The notes below the pieces were generated by a model. The model was not told where the DNA came from. It made no database searches and saw only the letters and a list, made by a program, of their open reading frames with translations. This document shows positions 1 through 10,095 of a stretch of DNA of 64,000 bases, piece after piece. Both the position numbers and the translations under genes were made by a program. Every line of letters begins with the position of its first letter. Within the stretch, counting starts at the first letter, position 1. Source of the stretch: Effrenium voratum (Eukaryota > Sar > Dinophyceae > Suessiales > Symbiodiniaceae); assembly GCA_963377175.1 (NCBI GenBank), contig CAUJNA010001735.1, forward strand, positions 248,001 to 312,000, written 5' to 3'.

Positions 1-546
1 AAAGAAACCTAGTTTGGATCTCTTGTCCGAAATCAAACTTTGATAGCTTTCAACTGTCACTTCTTGTATTTGATTAGTTTGAGCTTTGTAACCCTGATAT
101 TCGAGCCGGGCTGCATGGCTTGGAAACCCTGCAGCGACGGATGCTTTGGTAGTGTGTGTTTTGAGACCCCCCTTTTTGGTTGGCTTGAAAGGAACACCAC
201 ACGGAAACCACTCCATTTGGGAGGTTCCCCTGCTGGGTGCGTGTATTAAGTTGCCCGGGCTTGTGTGAAGTCGCCCGGATGAGGTGTCCCCATGCAGATC
301 TGTGTTCAGGCACCTATTCAAGTAATTATGGAACAGCGTATGTCATGATGTTTCCGTCAGTGTCCCCTTGGATTTGGCCGAAGCAGCGAAGTTCTGTCAT
401 GGACAGCCAGCTTTCACACTTGGAACTGTGTCCCCTGAAAGAAAGATAAAGGAAGGGGACAAATGTGATCTGGGAAGTGCTGTCTTCGTGTTCGCGCGAG
501 AACGATCCACGGCCATTGGTTCCAAGCGCCCAAAAAGACATTTTTT
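1..546. other. No supported gene
   Basis: I see no exon with convincing frame and splice context here. Bases about 160-230 (a GGTTGGCTTGAAAGG-like motif, then GGAAACCACTCC) resemble low-copy repeats near 33580, 36220 and 48880, so part of this stretch is probably decayed element sequence. Confidence 0.4.
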
Positions 547-667
547 CTAAGGGTCTTGACCCCTTTAATGCACATACCCCTGGGCCCTCCACTGGAGAAC
601 CAATTCCTCAGCGGCCCTTGCAAACAACAAAGTTTTGAGGGCCCAAAAACAATCGAGACCCTCAGGG
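547..667 (+). mobile_element. Family O element
   Basis: The ends CTAAGGGTCT and AGACCCTCAGG form an imperfect inverted repeat. The interior TTTTGAGGGCCC...AACAATCGAGACC recurs near 51150-51195 and 53430-53465. No coding capacity; read as a MITE-like non-autonomous element. Confidence 0.55.
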
Positions 668-781
668 TTGGCCAAGTTAGTGCAGGGCTCCCAGATGGAA
701 CAAGTTCACACCTTGAAGGCATCCCCAACGATGGGGCTTTCATATGTGCCATAATGATAACACAACACCTTTACTTGGCTG

Positions 782-904
782 TGGGTCAAAACCAATGGTA
801 CCATTTTGGGGCAGGTGCACCACCCATTTTATTTTATTTTAGTGGGGATTGGGATGTTCACTCAAACTTTTTGCTGGGGGATCTACAGCACCCAAGTTTT
901 GACC
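782..904 (+). mobile_element. Family F element, copy 1
   Basis: Starts GTGGGTCAAAACCAATGG, has the family interior (CACCCATTTTA... GGATTGGGATGTTCACT) and ends near TTTTGACC. Its 3-prime part is more diverged than in the copies at 8476, 12351, 41082 and 47852. Confidence 0.65.
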
Positions 905-1088
905 TTTCCGTTTTTCTCTGTTGGCCCAATTTCTAGTCAAGGTCACAAACAGTCAACTGTCCTTTGGGCAAATGAGCATATCATGAGTCCTACCCTACGG
1001 TTTTGATCCTGAGACACAGTTTGAGGTACCTGGGGCTGAAAATCGCGCCCCAAAACTTGGGCTGAATTCCGGTTTAAGGGCAGCTTCC

Positions 1089-1272
1089 AGGTCCCCCAGT
1101 GCCCTTTTATCAACTAACATGGAAAAAAGGCCCTTTACAAGAGGAAAGCAGCCTTTCTACAGGGGTCTGTGCACTTCCATGTTATGGGAGGGTGGGGAGG
1201 GTTCCCCTACTAGAATAGACTACCGAAAAGAGTGGGTACCCTAATTCTAACCTCTCAAATCTGGAGGACCTG
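1089..1272 (+). mobile_element. Family B element, copy 1, with nested insertion
   Basis: Left end AGGTCCCCCAG, interior GTTCCCCTACTAGAATAGAC, right end CTGGAGGACCTGG. It is about 80 bp longer than other B copies because a family I element sits inside it (1111-1198). Confidence 0.75.
1111..1198 (-). mobile_element. Family I element nested in a B element
   Basis: Runs from CAACTAACATGG to CTTCCATGTTATGGGAGGG. The stretch TTCTACAGGGGTCTGTGCAC is the reverse complement of sequence in the family I copy at 63268-63379, so this copy is inverted. It must have inserted after the B element. Confidence 0.65.
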
Positions 1273-1383
1273 GATTATGTGAGATGTTACCAAAAAAACA
1301 AACGCCCGGGTGGTATATCCCCAACAACCCCAACCCCTTTGGGGAACCTGACAACCCTCACCCCTCCCGAACCCTGGGGCAAA

Positions 1384-1465
1384 ATATGGTTTTAAACACC
1401 AAGCTTTACAATGGAAGAATCATCCTAACCTGTTGTTTAAACAGGTTTGAACCTATGGGTGCCCC
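1384..1465 (+). mobile_element. Family P element, copy 1
   Basis: ATATGGTTTTAAACACC to TGTTTAAACAGGTTTGAACC; near-identical in layout to 33782-33862. The ends are an imperfect TGGTTTAAACA inverted repeat. Confidence 0.55.
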
Positions 1466-1520
1466 CCCCCCCCCCGAAGCCCAAAACTTTGGTACGTTTT
1501 GCTTGGATGTTGGGACTGTG

Positions 1521-1619
1521 CCAACTGGGCTTAGTCGCTTCTTCTGCAGGGCAGAAAGCAACCCAGAAAACCAACTGGGCTTAGTCACTTTTAGCAGGGC
1601 AGAAAGCAACCCAGAAAAC
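1521..1619 (+). repeat. 50-bp tandem duplication
   Basis: Two adjacent copies, 1521-1570 and 1571-1619, both starting CCAACTGGGCTTAGTC and ending GAAAGCAACCCAGAAAA. They differ mainly in the middle (TTCTGCAG versus TTTAGCAG). Confidence 0.8.
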
Positions 1620-1809
1620 GGACCAGCTCAGGCACCGACAATTTTTTATTTCCGCAGGTGAGCTGCCGGTGCCGCAGCGCGTGGCCTGGGTGGAAGCAGC
1701 CGCCAGCGCCTGAGTTTTCGATCTCGAGGGCTTTGGGTTGCGCCCCGTTGCGCGTGGATTCCCACGGAACGCCTACAGTTGACCCCCCCAACAAAAACAA
1801 CCCAGAAAG

Positions 1810-1951
1810 ATGTTGACCCCAACAAGAAACCACCAAGAGTTTGTTTCTGAACAGCGGGGTGTTCCCCTCCAAAGGGATGCTTCCCCACTAAACCTGGAGA
1901 CCCCCCCCCAATCTGAATAAACTGGGGTTGATTAATATTGGGTCAGCATTA
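1810..1951 (+). mobile_element. Family M element, copy 1
   Basis: Starts ATGTTGACCCC and ends GGGTTGATTAATATTGGG then TCAGCATT, an inverted repeat pair. The same layout recurs at 14030, 18775, 42031 and about 60807. Confidence 0.6.
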
Positions 1952-2372
1952 GCCATCCAAACCAAAGAGTAAGCTGCGCCGTTTGGGTGCGTTTTGTTTG
2001 TATGAATTTTGGGCGCGCCTCAAAGTGACATCCTCAGAATGACCCAAATGGTGGCAAGGGAAACCATCCAAAGATAATTTTGAGGGCCCTTCAAGATGTT
2101 CTGTCTACGGGATCGACTTTCAACTGAGATATGGGTTTTCGCAGGGAGCCACAGCACCCCTCACAACCAAAACCTCAGAAAAGGTAAGAATCTGGTGGCA
2201 AAGTCCTTGTTTTAGGCTTTGGCAGTATCATTGTGCAGGCGCGCCAGACCTTTGAAGATGTCGGCATGCGGGAGGGCTTGTCGTTTGGCAGGCGTGGGCG
2301 CAGGTCGTTTGGCGCTATTTTTGCACATGTATTATTGCATATCTACGCATGATGCTAGTTTTGCCATGTCAG
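1952..2372. other. No supported gene
   Basis: Nothing recognisable apart from the likely polypyrimidine and acceptor leading into the exon at 2373 (TTTTGCCATGTCAG). Confidence 0.4.
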
Positions 2373-2660
2373 GCCCGAGCACTTTCTGCCACCAATAGCT
2401 TCCTTATGTTTCTTTGCGGCCATCCCTTTTCTCGAAAACACCCTCAGAGTCCCAGAGAGAATAGCGATGGTTAATTGGTGGCTCCCAGCCATCCGGTTCC
2501 TTAGCTTTTCAGCCTTTCAGTGTTTAGTGGTAGTTTCCGAATCTAACTCACCAAAAGTTAGTCAAGCTTTTGGCGGGGGTTCCGAAAGCGGGCAGCAACC
2601 AGAATGGCAACGGCGCTGAGGCTGCGCAGTCTGAGCACTTCGACATCTCCTTCCAGGAGG
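2373..2660 (+). CDS. Exon interrupted by a family E introner
   Basis: The left part (2373-2475) is open from the acceptor GCCATGTCAG. The right part (2606-2660) runs to a GT at 2661. Removing the E element plus one copy of the AAT duplication joins them into one frame of about 52 codons, giving ...PERIAMVN then GNGAEAAQSEHFDI.... The right part has nearly all codons ending in G or C. The family is not recognised. The join is inferred from frame continuity; no transcript was available. Confidence 0.65.
2476..2602 (+). mobile_element. Family E introner, copy 1
   Basis: Begins TGGTGGCTCCCAGCC and ends GGGCAGCAACCAG. AAT flanks both sides (2473-2475 and 2603-2605), consistent with a 3-bp target duplication. 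A GT at 2478 and AG at 2601-2602 give it its own splice sites, and coding sequence continues in frame across it. Confidence 0.75.
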
Positions 2661-2906
2661 GTTGGATGCAGGCGTGGCGTTCTCGGGCGTGGCGCTCTCG
2701 TTTGTTGGCCGGTGGTTTTCTGGCGCAGTTCACTTGTTTTAACAGCACCAGTACTACATACGTAGCTGAGCTAAGATTTAACCACCAAAACAATTTGCTG
2801 TTAACACAGACGATATCCTTTTCACCATGTGCCAGTGAGTAGCCCCGAGCAAACCAGGTGCTGCCCGAAGGTTTTCTTTGGAACCTTGGGCAAAGAAGCA
2901 TTTCAG

Positions 2907-3040
2907 GCATGTCCCGCAGCGGTGCGAGCAGTGGGTTTATTCCCTGTGAGAAGGGTCCCGCTTTCTTGAGCCAGGCTGAAAGGAAGGAAGACGGCCGCAC
3001 AGGGAGCCTAGTAACAAGCCATGGTTGGAAGGAGAGCTGG
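2907..3040 (+). CDS. Candidate exon, unknown product
   Basis: Acceptor AGCATTTCAG precedes it and GTGTAT follows at 3041. The frame reads SRSGASSGFIPCEKGPAF and continues hydrophilic (AERKEDGRTGSL). It is within about 250 bp of the E-split exon on the same strand and may belong to the same gene. Confidence 0.5.
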
Positions 3041-3960
3041 GTGTATCTTAAACTAGGGCCCCCCAAAAATGTGCTTTCCCTTTTTTCAACGATAAAAACA
3101 AAGCAACAATCAAAAAGGGGTTCCCTGAAGAAAAACAACACCCATGTGTATTGACCCCTGACAGGTCTTGATCCGAGACGTTGAGCAGGCGCAGACCGCA
3201 AGTCCTTCGATGGTTTTTGTCACGTGACTGGGCGGCTTCGTGACTCATTGTCCTCAGGGAGCCATAGATGGCCATAGTTTCCTTCAGGTTTTCCTACTGG
3301 GCAACCTATGGCTCCATGTTTGGGTGGATGAACATCCATCCAGGGGTACAGGGTCAAAAACCCACAGCCATTTCAACAAACGCCATTGTGCTGTTCAAAA
3401 TCAATCCTTCATCCTTTCGGGGGATGGAACTTTCAGGCGGACGCTGGCCACCCTCGTGGCTCCCCCCTGGCGTCATGAATGTTTGGAGCGATACATTTTT
3501 CTGCGGCGCAATCAGGTCATTGCCTTATGGGCATGTGTAAGGTGGACTGTTTGTGAGAGCAACTATCTGCAGAAGATCTGCCTTGGTTGATGTCACCTGG
3601 AGATGCATGCTGCCTTCCAAGGGCAATGTTATCAGTGCAGGACAGCTTGGGGGTTTTTAGCGGGCAAGGAGCATAGTTGCATAATCGCAAGTCCCCCCTC
3701 CGGTGCGTGACACTAGGCTGGACAAGGGACTTCACGATTCAAAGATGGGCCTCAACAATGCAACATGCTGAAATTAGGGCTATCCCTAGCAATGCTGGGA
3801 GTACTTTCAAGGGCTGAGGAGTCAAGAAAGCTTGAATGCATTCATTCGGCCTGAGGCTGGGACGGTGGTTCTGACCCCAAAGCTGATTGCATTTTAGGCA
3901 AGTTTCGACGCCTTTGGCCCCGTCTCCAAATGCTTGTTGTTTTTTGAGTAAGAAGCCAGT
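3041..3960. other. No supported gene
   Basis: Several short open frames exist but none has convincing splice context or codon bias. No element family is recognised. Confidence 0.35.
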
Positions 3961-3962
3961 GT

Positions 3963-3985
3963 TTATATATATATATATATATATT
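3963..3985. repeat. (TA)n microsatellite
   Basis: Uninterrupted alternating T and A of about 22 bp. Confidence 0.9.
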
Positions 3986-4019
3986 ATATTTTTCCAAGAT
4001 AAAAGGTAGTGATACCTCT

Positions 4020-4298
4020 TTGCGTGGTCAGGGTATGATATGCCGAAACCCACCAGCTATTTGGCATGGGGGAGTGAACCTTGAGGCCAATAGGCTCCAT
4101 GTTGACTTGTGGTCTCGGGATTTCCACGAACCATGGCCCGTTCGGGACTTGTGGCTGTCACTTTTGTTTTCTACATTAAACAACAATAAGCTGGGAACCG
4201 AGGCAAGGAGATGGGAAGCATATGCTAGGAAATTGGGGCAAGAGCATCTTTTCCATGGGGGCTCGGGGCAGCGCCAAGGGAACCTAACAGTTTCTTGA
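4020..4298 (+). CDS. Possible coding fragment
   Basis: 92-codon open frame whose second half is protein-like (VRDLWLSLLFSTLNNN, ARRWEAYARKLGQEHLF) and which ends at TGA. No domain recognised. It may be an exon merged with intron sequence upstream. Confidence 0.3.
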   Translation: MRGQGMICRNPPAIWHGGVNLEANRLHVDLWSRDFHEPWPVRDLWLSLLFSTLNNNKLGTEARRWEAYARKLGQEHLFHGGSGQRQGNLTVS

Positions 4299-4317
4299 GC
4301 AAAATCGGGGAGTTGAT

Positions 4318-4468
4318 ATATGCGTATATATATACACATATGTATGCTTATATACACATGCATATATTCATATATAATTCATATATATATATATGTGTAT
4401 CAACAAGTGACTATATAATGCATGTTATCATATAATACATATATATAATAATAATATATAATAATAAT

Positions 4469-4531
<63 letters not shown>

Positions 4532-4556
4532 TAAATAATAAATAGTAAATCATAAT

Positions 4557-4641
<85 letters not shown>

Positions 4642-4880
4642 GAATAATACGAATAATACTAATAATAACAATAATAATAAATTATAATATTAATCATAGT
4701 AGTAGTAATAATAATAATTCATCATAGTAATAATAATAATAGTTAATCATAGTAATAATAATAATAATCAGAATAATAAATAATAATATTAATCATAGTA
4801 ATACTAATAATAACAATAATAATAATAAATAATAATACTAATCATAGTAATAATAATAATGATAATAATAATAATAATAA
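4318..4880. repeat. AT-rich and (TAA)n microsatellite field
   Basis: About 120 bp of TA/CATATA-rich sequence leads into about 440 bp of (TAA)n with interspersed CATAGTAA variants. The poly-leucine open frames on the minus strand are artefacts of the trinucleotide repeat. Confidence 0.9.
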
Positions 4881-4892
4881 TGGTCTTCCCAG

Positions 4893-5096
4893 TTTTTTGG
4901 GGTCCGAGCCGCCTCCTTTGACCCGACGAGTCGTCCAGGTCCTTGAGCCGCGGATGGCGCCGCTCTCTGTTGGTGAGGTGGTGGAGGGCTTGGTGCTGAA
5001 AGGAGAGGCAGAGGCGCCGGGGCCCAGGGAGGGGAGGGAGGGTAGCCTCCCACTTGGGAGTGGCTCCAAAATTGAAGAGCCGGGGGCAAACGGCAG
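4893..5096 (+). CDS. Candidate exon, unknown product
   Basis: Begins after GGTCTTCCCAG and ends before GTTTTGC. About 67 codons in one frame with strong G/C bias at third positions and charged content (LTRRVVQVLEPRMAPLSVGE). It lies directly after the TAA field, which would be in the upstream intron. Confidence 0.5.
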
Positions 5097-6284
5097 GTTT
5101 TGCTCTTCGTTTCCAAGGGCCCAAACATGGGTGCCGCTGTTTGGAGGGCTCCACAGCCAAATCTTCCTTTTGCTGTCCGGTCGTTTGAGGGTTTCGGTGT
5201 TTTTTTTTTGTTGGTTTAGCGGTTGGGTTTCCGCATTTAACCCACGAACCGCGTTGACCTTTTGACAGGAGAACGTTTGGCCCACGCCTTTCATCGCTGA
5301 CAAACGATAGGCAGAAACCCCTCCTTAAAACCCCTCCTTAGGTCCACCGATTAGGCTCCAAACCAAAGGGGAAGCTGAGAGAACCCCGTTTTTTGGGGGG
5401 TTGCCCGTTTTGGGAGACAAGAACGTATGGGTTTGCCTAAGATGCTGTTTGCTCCCTGTTTGGCTCGAAAGGGAGTCGGTTTCACTACTGCAGATATCTT
5501 TTCATTTTCTTCCAGGGCGCGAAAAAGCAATTGGAAGAATTTCAATCATTGACACCTGCACCGCAACCAGACTATTCTGAAAAGAAGCATGTTTTGTTGA
5601 ACCCACCTGTGCAGGTTCTGCGTTTCGGGAGGGTACTGCTACAACCCGCCATTATGATCAGTTCCCAGCTGCGGGGTCGGGTCTTAGCCTTCCTACTTTG
5701 GCAGTTCCCTTCGAATCGTCTGGTTCCTTAGGTTCCTTCGATTTTCTTTAGTGACTTGGCGTGTTGCTCTCGGCTCCCGGGCTTCCTGTTTTCTTTTGGG
5801 TGCTCACCCCTGACTCCAAATACCGACTTGTTTTATTCTAACAAAGGAGGTATTTGCCTTGCAAAACCAGGTTTTCCAAAAATACCCTGGAAAAAGTGGG
5901 TATTTGGAGTAGGGGGTAGTTGTTTTCGTTGGTTTTGTGGTAGTTTCCGCCAAACCAGTAGTCGTGTCCGACTTTTAGCAGGGGATCTGGGAACAGCCAG
6001 GTGTTTCGGCTGACATCATTTGACAAAAAAGGTGGGTATTGGGAGCGGGTATGTGGGTTTTCCAAGGGTGACTGATTCAAAGGGGCTTTGACACATCTTT
6101 TGAATTCATCGAAACACAAACTATCCTAGCAGGCTTGGTATGGTTTGGTACACACAACCAGCATATGGTCCTTTTGAGACCTCCCCTCAGTACTAATTAG
6201 GACTCGGGAAATGTTGCCCCAAACCCCCATTAGAAGAGTGGCTCAGGGGGACCCAACTTTGGATGATTAAACTTGGAACAATGG
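5097..6284. other. No firm gene; decayed element sequence
   Basis: Bases about 5935-6002 (TAGTTTCCGCC... GACTTTTAGCAGGGGATC...ACAGCCAGG) match the 3-prime half of family E. About 5195-5250 resembles the TTGGTTTAGCGGTTGGG part of the same group. No exon is convincing. Confidence 0.4.
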
Positions 6285-6392
6285 TACTGTGGATGGACGA
6301 AATCCTGCACCACTTTGAAACCATGGAAAGCCATTGTTGGTTTTTACAGGGGAATCATTCATTCCTGGTGCAGGATTTTGTCCATCCACAGT
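6285..6392 (+). mobile_element. Family C element, copy 1
   Basis: Long terminal inverted repeat: CTGTGGATGGACGAAATCC on the left and GGATTTTGTCCATCCACAG on the right. TA flanks it on both sides. The left end carries GT (CT-GTGG) and the right end carries CACAG. Confidence 0.8.
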
Positions 6393-6475
6393 ATGACACG
6401 CTCACCGCCTCCAAACCCCAAAGCCGGTTCTTGGAGAGAGACGCGTTGAGAAAATCTGGATGGGTTTCACTGCTA

Positions 6476-6560
6476 CTGTGGATGGTTGCGAAATCGGTTC
6501 GCACCACTTCAAACCAGGACTGAAACCGTTGCTTTTGGTATTTCAGGGGAAGCCTCAGTC
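6476..6560 (+). mobile_element. Family C element, truncated
   Basis: Left end CTGTGGATGGTTGCGAAATC and the interior TTGGTATTTCAGGGGAA are present. The right terminal repeat is missing. Confidence 0.55.
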
Positions 6561-6950
6561 CAGGGTCAAGATCATGAGGCCCGCCTAGGTAGATGAGTTG
6601 TAGATGGTGAAGGGGATGGCCGATGTGCCCCCGTTGAACATCCACAAAAGCTCGTCGTTGAGCAACTTGCTGTCGAGCATGTTGCTCCCGGAGTTGGCGG
6701 GCGTCGTCAACAACAGCCACACGTACAGACAGCAGTCAGTAGACATCATCGACAAGAACTAGGAGGTATCCGACGATGCAGTCACCAAGATGTTGACCAT
6801 CTACGCAGTGTGCGGGGGTGGCGACCTCGTCGAAGAAGAGGTTCTCCAAGGTCCTCAAGAGGGTTCTGGAGGAGGTATGGACCAAGTTGCCGGAGGTCGT
6901 GGAGCCATGCAAACTCGTGCACGAGCGCCCTCATTGTTTTAGCTGTGGTT
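6550..6950 (+). pseudogene. Broken coding fragment with extreme GC3
   Basis: Codon position bias is very strong here (about 90% G/C in one position class). One + frame reads SSLSNLLSSMLLPELAGVVN, later QQSVDIIDKN, then TAG at about 6759, then SDDAVTKMLTIYAVCG. From about 6818 a different + frame takes over (SSKKRFSKVLKRVLEEVW). A minus frame sharing the same GC-rich position is also open, so strand is uncertain. The in-frame stop and frame change point to a decayed exon or pseudogene. Confidence 0.4.
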
Positions 6951-7018
6951 TGAGCCCCAGGGATTTGTTTCTGTTATGGCTAGGAAGGCTTCTCTCTTGG
7001 TATGAACCCAAATAGTAG

Positions 7019-7111
7019 TACCTAGACCCTCAAACTACCCAAGAAAAACAGTTCACCCACCATAATTTTGGGGCTCCCCATGTTTAAGTTGGCATTTTGA
7101 GGGTTTAGGTA
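7019..7111 (+). mobile_element. Family G element, copy 1
   Basis: TACCTAGACCCTCAAACTACC at the left and TTTTGAGGGTTTAGGTA at the right form a terminal inverted repeat. Confidence 0.7.
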
Positions 7112-7271
7112 AACATTTTAACAACATAAACCTTAATGTGGAATGAACACTGATGGTGGTAGCTGGGATGCCAAGGGTTTCGTCAACTTCATTTTCCAAT
7201 GAGGTTTGGTGAAAACAACCTGGCGCCTTTGCACGCCACTTAGCTACCAATTGAGACCCTCTGGGAAAACA

Positions 7272-7390
7272 TATCCCCTCCCACCAGTCAACATGGAACC
7301 TGACGTTCGGGGGGTCCTGGTTTGGACCATTTTCCTTAAAGGACCAGGTCCCGAAGGTCAGGCTCCATGTGAAAAGGGTGGCAGGGTACC
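7272..7390 (+). mobile_element. Family I element, copy 2
   Basis: CCCCTCCCACCAGTCAACATGG at the left, CTCCATGTGAAAAGGGTGG then CAGGGTACC at the right. The interior contains an inverted GGGTCCTGG/CCAGGTCCC. Confidence 0.65.
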
Positions 7391-7561
7391 TTAAATCCTA
7401 AACCGCCAGTAAAAGAATGACCCCAGGCGCAATTTGGATGATGAGCCTTAGGTACACAATGGTGATAACTTTGATTTGGTTAAAACAACAACAAAAAGAT
7501 TGGTCCAAACTACCTTAAACCGCCCTTCTAACGAATGGCCTTGCTTCGCTTGTTGTCTCAG

Positions 7562-7675
7562 GAGCTGCTGGTGGATGTTGGCTGCGCGCTGCCCAGCCCA
7601 GTGATGAGTTGGCTCCCCGGCCGGGGGCAGTGGGACGGAGGCGGCAGGCAGACGCTGTGCCCGATTTGTGTTTGA
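7562..7675 (+). CDS. Candidate terminal exon, unknown product
   Basis: Starts after CGCTTGTTGTCTCAG and runs 38 codons to TGA. About three quarters of codons end in G or C. Reads ELLVDVGCALPSPVMSW and ends with a short Cys-containing tail (CPIC). A family A element follows 28 bp downstream. Confidence 0.5.
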   Translation, partial: ELLVDVGCALPSPVMSWLPGRGQWDGGGRQTLCPICV

Positions 7676-7703
7676 AGGGCACTCACTGTTTTCGGGTTTG
7701 TAT

Positions 7704-7811
7704 CATGGTTGTTGTTAAACATTTTACATGTTTGCTTTTTGTGGTTTAGCGGGAAATCCCCACTTAAGTGCTAAAATTTAAATTGTTGCTCCCCTTCCAA
7801 CGTCAACCAAG
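7704..7811 (+). mobile_element. Family A element, copy 1
   Basis: CATGGTTGTTGTTAAAC to CAACGTCAACCAAG. GTTTG occurs just left (7696-7700) and immediately right (7812-7816), a possible displaced target duplication. Confidence 0.75.
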
Positions 7812-8127
7812 GTTTGAACGGGAAGTTAAACGCAAACCAGGTAAACCAAATAATGGTACTGGGATGTTCAACCGGCCTATGGGTTATATCCAAGGATGCA
7901 ACTGGGTAACTGGGGTAAGTCCCTGCCAAGTTTGAACACCCGTTTGGTGAACGGCAGTTTGTAGAAGGTGGCACGAACACATTCAACAGCTTAAACACAT
8001 CAGGTATCCGATGTCCCATTCAAATGACCGAACAAGGGCTGCCTTGGCTTTGATATGTATATCCAGATGAAAAGGCTGATATGATTGTGAGTTGATTCTT
8101 CCTTTGTCAGCTAGACGGGGCGGCTAG

Positions 8128-8415
8128 ACTTCCCCCATTCGCCCTTTCCCAACTTTTCGTGATTGGAGGAACCAGGAACATTGTCTCACTTTTTGAGTTC
8201 CTAGACTTTACACACTTTTTGGGAAAACCATGTCAGTGGGGAACAACATGTTTGGACTTCTTGTCGGCCACTCCACTCAGGAAGTGAGTTGTATAAGCTG
8301 TGGAGGGCCTCTTTTGGTCTACGGATGGCGGGGTCTGTTGTTGTCTCATGGGTATTTGCCCAAAGGCTGGAAGCCATCTGACGAGCTGGTCATTTCCCAA
8401 GTCCACCGGGACAGA
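8128..8415 (+). CDS. Exon interrupted by a family J introner
   Basis: Left part 8128-8184 begins after GGCGGCTAG and reads ...TFRDWRNQEHC. Right part 8293-8415 continues ISCGGPLLVYGWRGLLLS and ends at the strong donor GTAAGTG at 8416. Removing element J1 and one TTGT copy joins them in phase 0. The protein is not recognised. Confidence 0.65.
8185..8288 (+). mobile_element. Family J introner, copy 1
   Basis: CTCACTTTTTGAGTTCC to CTCAGGAAGTGAG, inverted ends. TTGT on both sides (8181-8184 and 8289-8292) is a 4-bp target duplication. The coding frame resumes exactly after it. Confidence 0.8.
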
Positions 8416-8475
8416 GTAAGTGACCCGACTTGGTCTCTTGAGGCAAAGGTGGCAGCCTCTTGTGGAAAGTGAATG

Positions 8476-8600
8476 TGGGTCAAAACCCATGGTACCATTT
8501 TGGTTGGTAGGTGAATTCACCACCCATTTTAGAACCTATTTTGGTGGGGATTGGGATGTTCACTGGGGCTAACCGATTTGGATCTTGACCCATGGCCAAG
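8476..8600 (+). mobile_element. Family F element, copy 2
   Basis: TGTGGGTCAAAACCCATGG, interior GTGAATTCACCACCCATTTT, end TTGACCCATGGCCAAG. The final AG is a plausible acceptor for the exon that follows. Confidence 0.8.
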
Positions 8601-8719
8601 TGAGGGTGCACATGAAAGCCGGAGACCAGGACCTGGGCACCAGACTGGCCGTGAGTATGGGAAAGCATCGGCGCCAGGTTTTCAGCACCAGTCACGCGCT
8701 TCTGGCCCTTGCCAGATGG
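8601..8719 (+). CDS. Candidate exon, unknown product
   Basis: Starts right after the F element's CCAAG and ends before GTATGC. Reads VRVHMKAGDQDLGTRLAVS then KHRRQVFSTSHALLALARW. Same strand and about 185 bp from the J-split exon, so it may be the next exon of that gene. Confidence 0.5.
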
Positions 8720-9068
8720 GTATGCTGGGTGTGTGGGAAACGAACAGGAGGTCGCCCACGATTCCGACTCTTGAGAAGCTAGGATCTTGGAGGTTGAAAA
8801 GGCTGAAAGGTTGAAGTGCACTGGCTTGAAAGTTCGACTCCAACGTGTTGGGTCTCCAGAAAGGAATCCAGGGGCAAAGACATTTTTCCATCAGCGTCTT
8901 GCAGCTGATGAAATGTCTGCTTTGGCCACAGTCCACCAGTCGTTCGGGGTGGGGGGTTTAATCATGGCTACCATGGACCCTTCCATGGACTTAGGAAACC
9001 ATGGACGCTATAGAGAGGTCGACCCCTCGGGACACTCAGCGAAGAAATGCCCATAGGGAAAGTGTACG

Positions 9069-9316
9069 ATGAACCACGGTGCTAGCTTTGGGGTTAAGGG
9101 ATCCCCTCGTGTCCTTAGTTATGGTGAAGTTCAAACCAAGAAATGCCTGCTCAACCCAACCCAACTGGCGAGCCTGTCTGAAGGCCAGAAAGGGGTGACG
9201 CCGCTCACTTCAGGTGACGGCCTTGAGGATTCGCCGCTTCCCGGGCAGTGGCTGCAGGCGAGCTTCGGGGGTGTTCGGGCGAAGGGAAAAGAAGCTCCGG
9301 GCACGGTGGTTTTCAT
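9069..9316 (+). CDS. Candidate coding fragment
   Basis: Open frame with protein-like middle (LASLSEGQKGVTPLTSGDG, QWLQASFGGVRAKGKEAPG). It stops at the direct repeat that flanks the J element at 9334. The true start is unclear. Confidence 0.4.
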
Positions 9317-9333
9317 ACTAAGGTGGGGGCCCA

Positions 9334-9431
9334 CCTTCCTGAGGTCATGGACGTTACACGTTTTGAGAAGACAATGTTAGTGGCAAACAAGAAGTTCTGA
9401 CTTTCTGTGGCTAGTGCACTCAAGAAGTGAG
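9334..9431 (+). mobile_element. Family J element, copy 2, with 12-bp flanking repeat
   Basis: CTTCCTGAGGTCATGG to CTCAAGAAGTGAG. ACTAAGGTGGGG occurs at 9317-9328 and again at 9432-9443, longer than the usual 4-bp target duplication. Confidence 0.7.
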
Positions 9432-9674
9432 ACTAAGGTGGGGCTTTAGCTTCCAGAATTTGGAAATTGCTTCCCATCTGCAAGACTGAGTTTGAGCGAA
9501 GATGAGGTGTCTCTGATTTAAAAGCGGACATGGCTGGATGTTTGCTATGCCCGTCGTTGTTGAAAGCGTTTAGTTGAACTAATCATTCCCAGACATTTAG
9601 ATATGCAGTGGCATTTGACCCAATGGGAGGGTAGATGTGGGTATACATGTCCTACATGGATTCTTTGGTTCATT

Positions 9675-9762
9675 TTGACAAGGGCTGATAGGACTTTAAC
9701 TTTTTGCCAACTAATGGGTTTTCCACTAAACCACCAAAAGTTATTCACTTTTAGCAGGGCTT
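9675..9762 (+). mobile_element. Family Q element, copy 1
   Basis: GGACTTTAACTTTTTGCC then GGGTTTTCCACTAAACCACC and TTCACTTTTAGCAGGG. The same layout occurs at 15662-15755 and 60697-60795. The 3-prime half is shared with family E. Confidence 0.55.
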
Positions 9763-9954
9763 CGCAGATTTCGCAACCGAGGATTGTGTGGGATTCTTGC
9801 ACCGCCATTTGGCACCGCCACTTTGCTTCCGTGAGATGCTGACTTAGGTTCCGGCAAGATCAGAGCAGAGCGGAACGAATTCTCAGTTCCGCAGGTGTCA
9901 TGATGAGCATACCCAGACAATGTGACTACAAGATGTTGCATCGTCCATATCATT

Positions 9955-10095
9955 GTTATCATCATCATCATCATCATCATCATCATTATTAATACTAATA
10001 ATTAATTATCATCATTATTATTAATATCATTATTATTGTTATTGTTATTATTATTTTCATTATTTTTTTATCATTATTATTATTATTCTTATGGA
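9955..10095. repeat. (ATC)n and ATT-rich microsatellite
   Basis: About 30 bp of (ATC)n followed by mixed ATT/TTA repeats. Confidence 0.85.

Noticed and set aside
4411..4671. Long poly-leucine open frame on the minus strand
   Set aside because: It is simply the translation of the (TAA)n microsatellite.
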